Of a stretch of DNA of 64,000 nucleotides, positions 16,497 to 35,219 are shown in pieces. Position 1 is the first letter of the stretch; the number at the start of each line of letters is the position of its first letter. This DNA is from Collinsella aerofaciens (GTDB lineage: Bacteria; Actinomycetota; Coriobacteriia; Coriobacteriales; Coriobacteriaceae). Location: the NCBI RefSeq assembly GCF_963360655.1, contig NZ_OY725712.1, positions 1,178,001-1,242,000 of the forward strand, read 5' to 3'. The notes below the pieces were generated by a model. The model was not told where the DNA came from, searched no databases, and saw only the letters and a program-made list of their open reading frames with translations. The position numbers and the translations under genes were made by a program.

Positions 16497-18062
16497 ATGA
16501 CACCTGCGCGCTTTGAAATCGGACAAAAGCACAAGCAGGAGAGCGAGGCGGGTTCCAAGGCTAGTTGGAACACGCCTCGTTCCGATTCACGGCCAACGAT
16601 GAGCTATCCCTCGCGCATGGCACTTGCTTTTGCTCTGACATCGCTCATGACAGTATTGGTGCTGGTGGGCGTTGTCTCTGTTGTGTGGGGCACGGTCTTT
16701 TCGGATTACACACGCTCCAATATCGTCGAAATCGCAAATTCCGCTGCCGAGAAGTTGGCGACCTCATATGAGGAAAACGGCTCTTGGACCGCGGGAGAAC
16801 TGCGCACGGTCGCAACGTCGAGTTTGGTTTCCGACGATCTGGGCATGCAGGTCGTCAATAAAAAGGGCGTGATCGTTTATGACGATTCCTGGCCCTCGGC
16901 AAGCGCCACCGCCGATGTACGCGAAAACCAGGCTACGACCGACGACACGAGCGGCAAGAGGGCATCGCATAGCCCGGTCTCGTCTGCTCCAACCGACTCC
17001 GATAGCGTTGCTAACGTCGAGATTGTAACGTCTTCCGGCGAGCATGTCGGACAGGTAAAGCTGTGGGCCATCGGCTCCGACGCTCTGCTCACCAAGGCGG
17101 ACTCTGCGTTTAGGGAGAAGACCTTTAACGCCATGGCCCTCGCCGCGGTTGTTGCAATCTGCATTTCGGTCGTTATCGGATCGCTCGTGTCGCGCATGCT
17201 CACCAAGCCGATTCATCGCATCACCAGTACCGCAAAGCAAATCCGTGACGGCGACCTGTCGGCTCGCACGGGACTGCGCGGTGATGACGAGATCGATCAG
17301 CTGGGTGAGACCTTCGATGAGATGGCCACTTCGCTCGAGAAGGATATGAAACACGAGAAGCGCCTGACCTCAGACGTTGCACACGAGCTTCGCACGCCGC
17401 TTATGGCCATGCTCGCAACGGTCGAGGCCATGCAGGATGGCGTGTATCCCACCGACGATGAGCATTTGGAGACCGTTGCTTCCGAGACGCGTCGCCTGGC
17501 TCGTCTGGTGCAGCAGATGCTCGACCTATCGCGTATGGAAAACAGCACGGCTCCGCTCAATCTAGAACCGGTGGACATGGTTCCGTTCGTGCGATCGATT
17601 GTGAATGGCCAGGAGCGCCTGTTTGCCGACCGTGACCTGCGTTTGCGCTTTGCAGATGAGACGCAGGGCCACGATGACGTTGTCGAGGCAGATCCCGACA
17701 TGATCACGCAATGTGTTATCAACCTCATGAGCAACGCCATGCGCTACACCCCCGAGGGCGGTTGGGTCGTGGTGTCGGTGCTCAGTGACCGCAGGCACGT
17801 CAGCATTGCCGTTTCTGATACCGGCATCGGTATTGCCAAGGACGATCTGTCGCGCATTTTCGGGCGGTTTTGGCGCGCCGATGCCAGCCGCGCCCGCGAA
17901 GCTGGCGGCCTGGGCGTCGGCCTCGCCGTGACCAAGCAGATTGTCGAGCGTCACCATGGCTACATATCCGTGGAGTCGGAGCTTGGAAAGGGTACGACTT
18001 TTACAATTCATCTGCCCCGCGAGCACACGGCAGACGCGGCATCTACTACAATGGAGCACTAG
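16497..18062 (+). CDS. Sensor histidine kinase (HAMP-HisKA-HATPase)
   Basis: 521 aa. Two membrane helices (about residues 40-66 and 207-230) flank an extracytoplasmic sensor of about 140 residues. Then come HAMP (SRMLTKPIHRITSTAKQIRDGDLSARTG), the dimerisation domain with phospho-accepting His296 in SDVAHELRTPL, and an HATPase domain with the N box (NLMSNAMRYTPEG), G1 (DTGIGIAKDDL) and G2 (GGLGVGLAVTK). The cytosolic N-terminal extension of about 35 residues is polar. It pairs with the response regulator immediately upstream; the architecture resembles PhoR/WalK-type kinases but lacks a PAS domain. The sensor region shows no recognisable ligand fold. Confidence 0.93.
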   Translation: MTPARFEIGQKHKQESEAGSKASWNTPRSDSRPTMSYPSRMALAFALTSLMTVLVLVGVVSVVWGTVFSDYTRSNIVEIANSAAEKLATSYEENGSWTAGELRTVATSSLVSDDLGMQVVNKKGVIVYDDSWPSASATADVRENQATTDDTSGKRASHSPVSSAPTDSDSVANVEIVTSSGEHVGQVKLWAIGSDALLTKADSAFREKTFNAMALAAVVAICISVVIGSLVSRMLTKPIHRITSTAKQIRDGDLSARTGLRGDDEIDQLGETFDEMATSLEKDMKHEKRLTSDVAHELRTPLMAMLATVEAMQDGVYPTDDEHLETVASETRRLARLVQQMLDLSRMENSTAPLNLEPVDMVPFVRSIVNGQERLFADRDLRLRFADETQGHDDVVEADPDMITQCVINLMSNAMRYTPEGGWVVVSVLSDRRHVSIAVSDTGIGIAKDDLSRIFGRFWRADASRAREAGGLGVGLAVTKQIVERHHGYISVESELGKGTTFTIHLPREHTADAASTTMEH

Positions 18063-18120
18063 CTTTTCGCTATTCGGTGAAGGAGGGGCCGCGTCCCTGC
18101 CGCTCCGAGTTTGCGAAAAC

Positions 18121-18144
18121 ATGCGGGAAAGAACCCGCATTTCT
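18121..18144 (+). terminator. Hairpin between the kinase gene and purC
   Basis: 7-bp stem ATGCGGG/CCCGCAT with loop AAAGAA (18121-18140), then TTCT. A weak terminator or attenuator candidate ahead of purC. Confidence 0.45.
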
Positions 18145-18171
18145 GTCGTATTTAGGTAAGGAGTGACTCAC

Positions 18172-19059
18172 GTGACAACGATGGAGCGTCGTCCGGATTC
18201 CCGTGGCAAGGTTCGTGATATTTACGATGCCGGTGAAAACCTGCTGATGGTCGCCACCGACCGCATTTCTGCGTTCGACTTCATTCTTCCCGACGAGATT
18301 CCGTTTAAGGGAGAGGTGCTCAATCGCATCTCGGCATTCTGGTTCGATAAGTTTGCCGACATCGTCCCCAACCATCTCGTTTCCATCGACCCGGCGGATT
18401 TCCCCGAGGAGTTTGCTGAGTATCGTGACTACCTCGCTGGCCGCGCCATGCTGGTTAAGAAGGCCCAGACGATTCCTATCGAGTGCATCGTCCGCGGCTA
18501 TCTGACCGGTTCGGGCAAGAAGACCTACGACGAGAACGGCACCGTCTGCGGCATCCAGCTGCCTGAGGGCCTGACCGAGGCTTCCAAGCTTCCCGAGCCG
18601 TTGTTCACGCCGTCCACGAAGGCCGAGATCGGTGACCACGACGAGAACATCTCGTTCGAGCGTTGCTGCGAGATCGTGGGCGAGGACATCGCCACGCAGA
18701 TTCGTGACCTTTCCCTCAAGATCTACAAGGCCGCTGCCGAGTACGCCGCGACCCGTGGCATCATCATTGCCGACACCAAGTTCGAGTTTGGTGTTATTGA
18801 TGGCAAGGTCACGCTGATCGACGAGTGCCTCACGCCCGACTCCAGCCGTTTCTGGCCTGCTGCCAGCTACGAGGAGGGCAAGATCCAGCCTAGCTACGAC
18901 AAGCAATTCGTCCGCAATTGGCTCAAGGCCAACTGGGATATGACGGGGGAGACCCCGCACCTGCCCGCCGAGGTCATCGATGGCACGTCCGAGCGCTATC
19001 GCGAGGCCTTCCAGATCATCACCGGCTCCCAGTTCACAAGCATGAAGGAGAACGCATAA
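18172..19059 (+). CDS. purC: Phosphoribosylaminoimidazole-succinocarboxamide synthase
   Basis: 295 aa from GTG 18172. AAGGAG at 18158-18163 is 8 bp away; the earlier in-frame GTG at 18163 overlaps that ribosome site and is rejected. It joins CAIR and aspartate with ATP to form SAICAR, the step just before PurB's first reaction. Seen motifs: GKVRDIYDAGENLLMVATDRISAFD at the N-terminus, PIECIVRGYLTGSG, IIADTKFEFG and LIDECLTPDSSRFW. The N-terminal GKVR loop and central VRGYL block are typical of the family. Only 1 nt before the next gene. Confidence 0.96.
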   Translation: MTTMERRPDSRGKVRDIYDAGENLLMVATDRISAFDFILPDEIPFKGEVLNRISAFWFDKFADIVPNHLVSIDPADFPEEFAEYRDYLAGRAMLVKKAQTIPIECIVRGYLTGSGKKTYDENGTVCGIQLPEGLTEASKLPEPLFTPSTKAEIGDHDENISFERCCEIVGEDIATQIRDLSLKIYKAAAEYAATRGIIIADTKFEFGVIDGKVTLIDECLTPDSSRFWPAASYEEGKIQPSYDKQFVRNWLKANWDMTGETPHLPAEVIDGTSERYREAFQIITGSQFTSMKENA

Positions 19060-19635
19060 GTGAGTACCCGTAGCGCCACGAACAAGCGCACGCAATCCCA
19101 CGAAGTTACCGGGGTTGCGCGCAAGTCTGCCGCATCTGCTAAGCCCGCCCGCCAAGCAGCGAGCTCCGTTCGCATCGTGCCGGCTTCGTCTAAGGCACGC
19201 CGCAAAGAGCTCGAGAAGGGCGAGAACCTCGAGGGCCTCTCTAAAGAGGAGAAGCGCGCCCGCAAGGCCAAGCAGCGCGCCAAGGAGGACCGCATCTATA
19301 CGGTGTCGAATATCCTCCTCAAGCAGGACGAGGACTACACCAAGCGCCGTCGCATCTGGTGGATTGTGCTCGCCATTGGCATGGTGCTCGTCGTGGCAAT
19401 TTGGGCCTCGCTGTACTTCGCTCCCGCTGGCATGGTGTCCAGCCCTGTCCAGATGGTCGGCATCGTTTTGTCCTATGTCATCATCCTAGGTGACTTTATC
19501 TACGACTTCGCTCGTATTCGTCCCTTGCGCAACATGTACCGCGCGCAGGCCGAGGGCATGTCCGAGAACAAGCTCAACGCTCTTATTGAGCGCGCGGCTG
19601 CCGAGGAGGACCAGAAGGACTCCAAGAAGAAGTAG
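19060..19635 (+). CDS. Two-helix membrane protein, function unknown
   Basis: 191 aa; a GTG start directly after the purC stop, with AAGGAG at 19046 inside purC. Residues 1-85 are Lys/Arg/Ala-rich and probably cytosolic, with a coiled-coil-like KEEKRARKAKQRAKED segment. Two membrane helices follow (about 104-125 and 131-150), then a charged tail ending KDSKKK. The layout resembles the actinobacterial DUF3043-type proteins, but I cannot confirm that. Co-transcribed with purC and followed by a terminator. Confidence 0.7.
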   Translation: MSTRSATNKRTQSHEVTGVARKSAASAKPARQAASSVRIVPASSKARRKELEKGENLEGLSKEEKRARKAKQRAKEDRIYTVSNILLKQDEDYTKRRRIWWIVLAIGMVLVVAIWASLYFAPAGMVSSPVQMVGIVLSYVIILGDFIYDFARIRPLRNMYRAQAEGMSENKLNALIERAAAEEDQKDSKKK

Positions 19636-19666
19636 CGTTTGCATACATACTTATCGCTAAGATATA

Positions 19667-19696
19667 AGGCGCGTCGTTTTTGCGGCGCGCCTTTTT
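19667..19696 (+). terminator. Intrinsic terminator after the purC unit
   Basis: 7-bp stem AGGCGCG/CGCGCCT (19667-19673 with 19686-19692) followed by TTTTT. Confidence 0.75.
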
Positions 19697-19724
19697 ACTG
19701 TTCTATAGATAGATGGAGTGGCAC

Positions 19725-21005
19725 ATGATTCGAGCTGCCCTGACGGTCGAAGAGGCTCTGGAGGGCATGAAGGCCCTGGAGCCCAAGATTAAAAACTACG
19801 CGCGCCTGGTCGTCCGCAAGGGCGTAAACGTCAAGCCCGGCCAGGAGGTCGTCGTTCAGTCTCCGGTCGAGTGCGCGCCGTTTGCGCGCGTGGTGGTCGC
19901 GGAGGCCTATGCTGCCGCCGCCGGCCACGTGACGGTCATTTGGGCCGATGATGCCGTGACGAGGCTCACGTACGAGCATGTCGAGAAAAGCTATTTTGAG
20001 CAGACACCCGAGTGGAAGCGCATGCAGCTGGATTCCTTGGCCCAGGATGGTGCCTGCTTTGTCTTTATCGAAGGTGCGGATCCTGCGGCCCTCAAGGGCA
20101 TCGATCCAGCCAAGCCGGCCGCGGCATCAAAGGCGAGGAATACGCAGTGCAAAGTTTTCCGCCGTGGACTGGATTACAACATCAATCCGTGGTGCATCGC
20201 CGGCGCTCCGGTCGTGGCTTGGGCGCACGAGGTGTTCCCAGGAGACGCCGATGAGGTTGCAATCTATAAACTATGGAATGCGATTCTGCACACCGCGCGC
20301 GCCGATGGCCAGGACCCGGAGAGCGACTGGGAACTCCATGACGCCGCATTCGAAAAGAACCTGCGTTTCCTGAACGACAATCGTTTCGACTACTTGCATT
20401 ACACCGCGGCAAATGGAACCGATCTGACGATTGGCATGACGAAGGGTCACGAGTGGGCCGGCGGCAAGGGCAAGACGCCCGATGGACACCCCTTCTTCCC
20501 CAACATTCCCACCGAGGAAGTCTTCACCTCGCCCGATCGCATGCGCGCCGACGGTATCGTGTACTCGGCCATGCCGCTCATCCACCACGGCAATAAAGTC
20601 GAAGATTTTTGGATTAAGTTCGAGGGCGGCCGCGTGGTGGACTACGACGCCCGCGTGGGCAAGGCAACGCTTGCGAGCATTATTGACACCGATGAAGGTG
20701 CCGCTCATCTGGGCGAGGTCGCGCTCATTTCCAAGAACACTCCGATCCGCGAAAGCGGCGTTCTGTTCTATGACACGCTCTATGACGAGAACGCTAGCTG
20801 CCATCTCGCGCTAGGTGTCGGTTTCCCCGAATGCATCGAGGGTGGGTATGACATGTCCAAGGAGGAGCTCCTGGAGCATGGCGTTAACGTCTCGAGCACG
20901 CACGTCGATTTTATGATCGGCACGGACGACATCGATATTACGGGCATTACGCCTGATGGACGTGAAGTTGTGATTTTCCAGAACGGCCAATGGAGTTGGG
21001 AATAG
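19725..21005 (+). CDS. M29-family aminopeptidase
   Basis: 426 aa. ATG 19725 is chosen because GGAG at 19715 precedes it by 6 bp; the ATG at 19713 overlaps that site. Metal-dependent exopeptidase of the AmpS/PepS/aminopeptidase T group. Family blocks seen: VKPGQEVVVQSPVECAPFA near the N-terminus, the metal-site stretch NIPTEEVFTSPDR, GEVALISKNTPI, FYDTLYDENASCHLALG and the C-terminal HVDFMIGTDDIDITGI. Length fits the family (about 410-430). Cytosolic, with no signal sequence. It is monocistronic between a terminator and the tRNA-Lys promoter, which overlaps its last codons. Confidence 0.92.
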   Translation: MIRAALTVEEALEGMKALEPKIKNYARLVVRKGVNVKPGQEVVVQSPVECAPFARVVVAEAYAAAAGHVTVIWADDAVTRLTYEHVEKSYFEQTPEWKRMQLDSLAQDGACFVFIEGADPAALKGIDPAKPAAASKARNTQCKVFRRGLDYNINPWCIAGAPVVAWAHEVFPGDADEVAIYKLWNAILHTARADGQDPESDWELHDAAFEKNLRFLNDNRFDYLHYTAANGTDLTIGMTKGHEWAGGKGKTPDGHPFFPNIPTEEVFTSPDRMRADGIVYSAMPLIHHGNKVEDFWIKFEGGRVVDYDARVGKATLASIIDTDEGAAHLGEVALISKNTPIRESGVLFYDTLYDENASCHLALGVGFPECIEGGYDMSKEELLEHGVNVSSTHVDFMIGTDDIDITGITPDGREVVIFQNGQWSWE

Positions 21006-21024
21006 TCCCAGACCGTGGTACAAT
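20996..21024 (+). promoter_or_regulatory. Promoter of tRNA-Lys
   Basis: TTGGGA (20996-21001), 17-bp spacer, TACAAT (21019-21024), 9 bp before the tRNA. The -35 lies in the last codons of the aminopeptidase gene. Confidence 0.65.
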
Positions 21025-21033
21025 GCCACCCGC

Positions 21034-21106
21034 GGGCCGTTAGCTCAGCTGGCAGAGCAGGGGACTTTTAATCCCAAGGTCCAGGGTTCGAACCCCTGAC
21101 GGCCCA
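21034..21106 (+). tRNA. tRNA-Lys (anticodon TTT)
   Basis: 73 nt with acceptor GGGCCGT/ACGGCCC, anticodon loop CTTTTAA giving TTT, and T-arm CAGGG-TTCGAAC-CCCTG. The genome continues CCC, so CCA is not encoded, unlike the tRNA-Gly here. Confidence 0.95.
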
Positions 21107-21120
21107 CCCAAAGATTGTTG

Positions 21121-21151
21121 AGACGGTCAACTTCGGTTGGCCGTCTTTTTT
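21121..21151 (+). terminator. Terminator of tRNA-Lys
   Basis: 11-bp stem AGACGGTCAAC/GTTGGCCGTCT with TTCG loop and a T6 tail; one T.G wobble. Confidence 0.8.
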
Positions 21152-21401
21152 GTCGCCCTTTCATGGGTTCGAACCCGTATCTATCTATATATAAGAACGC
21201 TTGGCGAACAAAACCCGCCTTTTACCGATGGGAAACAAATAGCTGATGCCTTTGGAGTAAAGTAGCGCTCCAGAGATGACCGATGTCTCAATACTCGTAA
21301 AACAGCTGGTCATCGCCAATATCAGAAGCCAATGCTTCAGTTTTAACCTCAGTGACGCGACTGAGGGATCTATTCATTTGTGAACAAAATATGGAGTGCG
21401 C
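21152..21401 (+). other. Unique region upstream of the first rRNA operon
   Basis: No gene seen. It holds a T-arm-like remnant (ATGGGTTCGAACCCGTAT, 21163-21180), an inverted repeat CTCAGT-N6-ACTGAG (21348-21365) and a TTTGT-GA-ACAAA palindrome (21377-21388). The promoter of the first rRNA operon probably lies here or in the shared leader, but I cannot pick it with confidence. Confidence 0.45.
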
Positions 21402-21707
21402 GATTCCCGCCCACGGCGCCCCTCCGGTCTGGCAATATATCTCCTTGCCGCGCGGCCCGGTGCAACCGGGAACCAGCGCAGGCGTGCACCTTGAGAACCG
21501 GATACTGCGAGGATGGACACTCACTTCAGTGTCGCATCCGGGCAGACATCGAACCATTTGAAATGGTCTAACTTGGATTTGTTTTTCGCAAGGCCGCCGA
21601 GAGGCGGCCCCGAGAAATTCCTTTTCCTATACTAAAACCATATGAATCGAACGGAACCGATCAGCTAATAGTTGTGAGGACCGGACGGGCTCGAAGCCCA
21701 TACATTT

Positions 21708-26586
<4,879 letters not shown>

Positions 26587-26724
26587 CGCACCTCGCGGCC
26601 CGCGGGACATGCGCTCACGCGCGGTCCGGGCACGAGGATGCCCCCGAGTCACCTCCCCTATGCGCCATGCGGCCCTCAGGGCACGCCAGACGACCCAGGA
26701 CACCGTAACGGTGGGCGCCGCCCA

Positions 26725-26844
26725 CCGGTCAGCGGCCAGAGCATGGGGGGCACGCCCGGTCCCGTTCCGAACCCGGAAGCTAAGCCCCATCGCGCCGAGA
26801 GTACTGCGGGGTCAGCCCGTGGGAGGCCAGGGCGCCGCTGACCG
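26725..26844 (+). rRNA. 5S ribosomal RNA, operon 1
   Basis: About 120 nt with closing helix CCGGTCAGCGG/CCGCTGACCGG and the standard internal blocks GGTCCCGTTCCGAACCCGGAAGCTAAG and AGTACTGCGGGG. Ends judged from the terminal helix. Confidence 0.9.
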
Positions 26845-26879
26845 GTGGACGGCACCGAGCCGTACGCTTGAACTGAGAA

Positions 26880-26909
26880 GGGGGAGGCCTCGCGGCCTCC
26901 CCCTTTTTT
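26880..26909 (+). terminator. rRNA operon 1 terminator
   Basis: 10-bp perfect stem GGGGGAGGCC/GGCCTCCCCC, TCGC loop, T6 tail. Confidence 0.92.
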
Positions 26910-27088
26910 GCGTTTATGGGGCGTTCACTAAGCAATTAAATCAATCCAATCATCCACCGGTGAATATAAACGTTCACCGTTCTGTGGTCGGTTCTCTGTT
27001 CTCAATGGACTAATATTTGCTTTAGCGCGCTGATGCGCTTGTCCTGTTTTACACGGGTTGTTTTATTGATTGTGACGGAAGGACTCAC

Positions 27089-28783
27089 ATGGCAGATGTT
27101 CATGAGCTGCTTGATACTTGGATTGCCAATGTCAAGGACGAGGAGCTCCTCGCTGAGCTCAACACGATGAAGGAGCAGGGTGATGAGGACGCCATCACCG
27201 ACGCTTTCTTCCAGGATCTCGCCTTCGGTACTGCCGGCCTTCGCGGCACTATCGGTGCGGGCACTAACCGTATGAATATCTATACGGTCGGTCGTGCGAC
27301 CCAGGGATTCGCTGACTACCTCAATGCGACCTTCGAGCATCCGACGGTCGCCATCGCTCGCGATAGCCGCAATAAAGGTGAGCTGTTCGTCAAGACTACG
27401 GCTGCCATTCTTGCAGCAAACGGCGTGACTGCCCTCGTGTATCCCAAGATTTCTCCCGTGCCGACGCTCTCCTGGGCCGTCCGCGACCTTAAGTGCTCCG
27501 GTGGCATTTGCATGACCGCTAGTCATAATCCGGCGCCTTATAACGGCTATAAGGCCTATGGCCCCGACGGCTGCCAGATCACCAGCGAGGCCGCCGATGC
27601 AATTTCTAAGGCTATCGCCGAGACCGATACGTTCACCGGCGTGAAGTCCATGGACTTCGATGAGGCTCTTGAGCAGGGTCTGGTCAAATGGATCGATGAC
27701 TCGTGCCTCGAGCGTTATTATGACGCCGTTCTCGCCCGCGGCGTGACCAACCTTTCTGCCGAGGAGATCGCTGGCGCTCCGCTTAAGCTCGTCTACACTC
27801 CGCTCAACGGCACCGGCCTCATTCCCGTCACGACGGTGCTCGAGCGCGCTGGCATCACCGATGTCACGGTTGTTCCCGAGCAGAAGGAGCCTAACGGCGA
27901 TTTCCCGACCTGCCCGTATCCTAACCCCGAGATTCGTCAGGCCATGCAGAAGGGCATTGACCTGTGCGAGCAGGTTCACCCTGATCTGCTGCTTGCAACC
28001 GATCCTGACGCCGATCGCGTTGGCGTTGCCGTTAAGAATGGCGATGACTATCTGCTGCTGACCGGCAATGAGATGGGCGTTCTGCTGCTCGACTATATCT
28101 GCAAGACCCGCGCTGCTCGCGGTGAGGACCTCACTAAGAAGGTTGCTGTCACTACTATCGTTTCTTCCGCCATGGTTGACGCTCTGGCCGACGAGTACGG
28201 TTTTGAGCTCCGCCGCTGCCTGACGGGCTTCAAGTACATCGGCGACATCATTACTTCTCTTTCCGATGCTGGCGAGGTCGATCGCTTTATCTTCGGTTTT
28301 GAGGAGAGCTACGGCTATCTGGCCGGCGACCACGTGCGCGACAAGGACGCCGTGAGCACTTCGCTTTTGATTTGCCAGATGGCGCAGTATTACAAGCTCC
28401 AGGGAAAGAACCTTGCCGACGCGATGCACGAGCTGTACGAGAAGTATGGCTACTATCACAACAAGACGATTTCGCTGAGCTATCCGGGTGCTGAGGGTGC
28501 GGCAAAGATGGCCGGCATCATGGCCGGTCTGCGCGAGAACCCGCCCGCGGAGCTCGCCGGTTCCAAGATTGAGGCCGTCGTTGATTACAACACCTGCGTG
28601 AACGGCCTGCCGAAGGCTAATGTTATTGAGTTCGATCTTGAGGGTGGCAACAAGGGTATTGTTCGTCCTTCCGGCACCGAGCCCAAGATTAAGCTGTACA
28701 TCTTCGCTAAGGGCGCGGATGCCGCCGAGGCAGATGCAGCACTTGACGCGATCGAGGAGTCCGGTCGCAAGCTGCTGGCATAA
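27089..28783 (+). CDS. Phosphoglucomutase/phosphomannomutase family protein
   Basis: 564 aa from ATG 27089 with GGAAGGA upstream. Alpha-D-phosphohexomutase: catalytic Ser145 in MTASHNPAPYNGYK, metal loop ATDPDADRVG, sugar-binding FGFEESYGYL and phosphate-binding RPSGTEPKIKLY. The N-terminal FGTAGLRGTIGAG block and the length match the PgcA/YbbT-type subgroup that interconverts glucose-1-P and glucose-6-P; mannose substrates cannot be excluded. It is the only gene between the two rRNA operons and carries its own terminator, so unequal recombination between the rRNA copies would delete or duplicate exactly this gene. Confidence 0.93.
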   Translation: MADVHELLDTWIANVKDEELLAELNTMKEQGDEDAITDAFFQDLAFGTAGLRGTIGAGTNRMNIYTVGRATQGFADYLNATFEHPTVAIARDSRNKGELFVKTTAAILAANGVTALVYPKISPVPTLSWAVRDLKCSGGICMTASHNPAPYNGYKAYGPDGCQITSEAADAISKAIAETDTFTGVKSMDFDEALEQGLVKWIDDSCLERYYDAVLARGVTNLSAEEIAGAPLKLVYTPLNGTGLIPVTTVLERAGITDVTVVPEQKEPNGDFPTCPYPNPEIRQAMQKGIDLCEQVHPDLLLATDPDADRVGVAVKNGDDYLLLTGNEMGVLLLDYICKTRAARGEDLTKKVAVTTIVSSAMVDALADEYGFELRRCLTGFKYIGDIITSLSDAGEVDRFIFGFEESYGYLAGDHVRDKDAVSTSLLICQMAQYYKLQGKNLADAMHELYEKYGYYHNKTISLSYPGAEGAAKMAGIMAGLRENPPAELAGSKIEAVVDYNTCVNGLPKANVIEFDLEGGNKGIVRPSGTEPKIKLYIFAKGADAAEADAALDAIEESGRKLLA

Positions 28784-28819
28784 GGTATTTAAGAGTCTAT
28801 TGCTATAGATGGGCGAAAG

Positions 28820-28854
28820 AGGGGATCTCGGATGCGAGGTCCCCTCCTGTTTTT
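28820..28854 (+). terminator. Terminator after the phosphohexomutase gene
   Basis: 11-bp stem AGGGGATCTCG/CGAGGTCCCCT (28820-28830 with 28835-28845), GATG loop, then CCTGTTTTT. Confidence 0.8.
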
Positions 28855-29208
28855 AACCAGCCAGCCGAGAGTACTTAGATGTGTAGGAAATGTGTACGCC
28901 CAGATTCCCGCCCCCGGGGCCCCTCCGGTCTGGCAATATATCTCCTTGCCGCGCGGCCCGGTGCAACCGGGAACCAGCGCAGGCGTGCACCTTGAGAACC
29001 GGATACTGCGAGGATGGACACTCACTTCAGTGTCGCATCCGGGCAGACATCGAACCATTTGAAATGGTCTAACTTGGATTTGTTTTTCGCAAGGCCGCCG
29101 AGAGGCGGCCCCGAGAAATTCCTTTTCCTATACTAAAACCATATGAATCGAACGGAACCGATCAGCTAATAGTTGTGAGGACCGGACGGGCTCGAAGCCC
29201 ATACATTT

Positions 29209-34087
<4,879 letters not shown>

Positions 34088-34225
34088 CGCACCTCGCGGC
34101 CCGCGGGACATGCGCTCACGCGCGGTCCGGGCACGAGGATGCCCCCGAGTCACCTCCCCTATGCGCCATGCGGCCCTCAGGGCACGCCAGACGACCCAGG
34201 ACACCGTAACGGTGGGCGCCGCCCA

Positions 34226-34345
34226 CCGGTCAGCGGCCAGAGCATGGGGGGCACGCCCGGTCCCGTTCCGAACCCGGAAGCTAAGCCCCATCGCGCCGAG
34301 AGTACTGCGGGGTCAGCCCGTGGGAGGCCAGGGCGCCGCTGACCG
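34226..34345 (+). rRNA. 5S ribosomal RNA, operon 2
   Basis: Same 120-nt gene as in operon 1 with the same terminal helix. Confidence 0.9.
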
Positions 34346-34380
34346 GTGGACGGCACCGAGCCGTACGCTTGAACTGAGAA

Positions 34381-34410
34381 GGGGGAGGCCTCGCGGCCTC
34401 CCCCTTTTTT
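34381..34410 (+). terminator. rRNA operon 2 terminator
   Basis: Identical to the operon 1 terminator. Faces the 3' end of the minus-strand gene at 34475. Confidence 0.92.
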
Positions 34411-34474
34411 GCGTTTACCGGGCGTAAATGACTCATTTACACCAGACGATCTTATCGTTTTTGGTATTGAGCTT

Positions 34475-34942
34475 TTATTTAAAGAAAATAAATCGAATAA
34501 CAAGGGCAACTGCTATGACCGCAATGATCAAAAGCAGGATTGTCAGTCGATGCTGCTTGCGTCGTTTACTTGTCGAAACGAAGATTGATTTTCCCTGTTT
34601 TGGCGTTTCGAGATAGCGAGCCGAATGCGTCAAGGTTTGCTTTGGTCGAGGACCTCTTTGTCGATGAGTGGCGGATGCTTTCATCGGCTCATCACTAGCT
34701 GCGCTGTTTTTAGATAATGGTGCGTCTTTCAGATATACAGGGTCTCCCGAGGCGACGCCCATATGCTTACGTCCCGTTTGGGCATCCTCGAGCGTTTGAT
34801 ATCGATTTCTCGTCACATATTCGGGCTCTGCATCATTAATGGGCTCTTGCGAGATGTGGGGGCGACGGAACCGTGGCGGCTGCGTGGAAATATCTTCCCC
34901 CTGCGTCGGCATAAACATATTGTTCTGGTTTTGGTCGTCCAT
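34475..34942 (-). CDS. Tail-anchored membrane protein, function unknown
   Basis: 155 aa with AAAGGG before the ATG. Residues 1-128 are polar, rich in Gln/Asn/Pro/Arg and probably disordered; a basic patch TSKRRKQHR is followed by one C-terminal membrane helix (about 132-152, LTILLLIIAVIAVALVIRFIFF). No signal peptide, so it should be a cytosolic domain anchored by its C-terminus. Convergent with rRNA operon 2 and divergent from hsp20. No family recognised; the reading frame is supported by the clean hydrophobic segment and ribosome site. Confidence 0.6.
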   Translation of the reverse strand: MDDQNQNNMFMPTQGEDISTQPPRFRRPHISQEPINDAEPEYVTRNRYQTLEDAQTGRKHMGVASGDPVYLKDAPLSKNSAASDEPMKASATHRQRGPRPKQTLTHSARYLETPKQGKSIFVSTSKRRKQHRLTILLLIIAVIAVALVIRFIFFK

Positions 34943-35034
34943 GATGCCCTTTAGCTCGTTACCAACAACGTGTACGCGCTCATTGTAAGCCCCTTGTTAT
35001 TTGTAGCTGTGGACATACTCGTTATTTAAGCTCT

Positions 35035-35077
35035 GGTTCAAAGAACCTTAACCTTCCAAAAACCTGAGTCTTACTCA
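35035..35077. promoter_or_regulatory. Two inverted repeats upstream of hsp20
   Basis: GGTTC-AAA-GAACC (35035-35047) and TGAGT-CTT-ACTCA (35065-35077) stand 18 bp apart in the divergent promoter region. The second resembles half of the HspR HAIR box (TGAGT...ACTCA) but with a 3-nt instead of a 7-nt spacer. Function inferred only. Confidence 0.35.
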
Positions 35078-35219
35078 CTTAGATATGCTTATAGTACTGG
35101 ACTCAAAAAACTTTATAGTCGGTGTATATATGAGCACCGGGTGGGCATATATAAGAACGTCAAAAGAAGTCCCAGTCACCTAGAAGATGACTCGGCAGTC
35201 CTATAAAGGAGTGGTAAAC

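Noticed and set aside
35065-35077. HspR HAIR box or HrcA CIRCE element before hsp20
   Set aside because: The spacer is 3 nt rather than 7 or 9 and the arms are too short; kept only as an unnamed inverted repeat.
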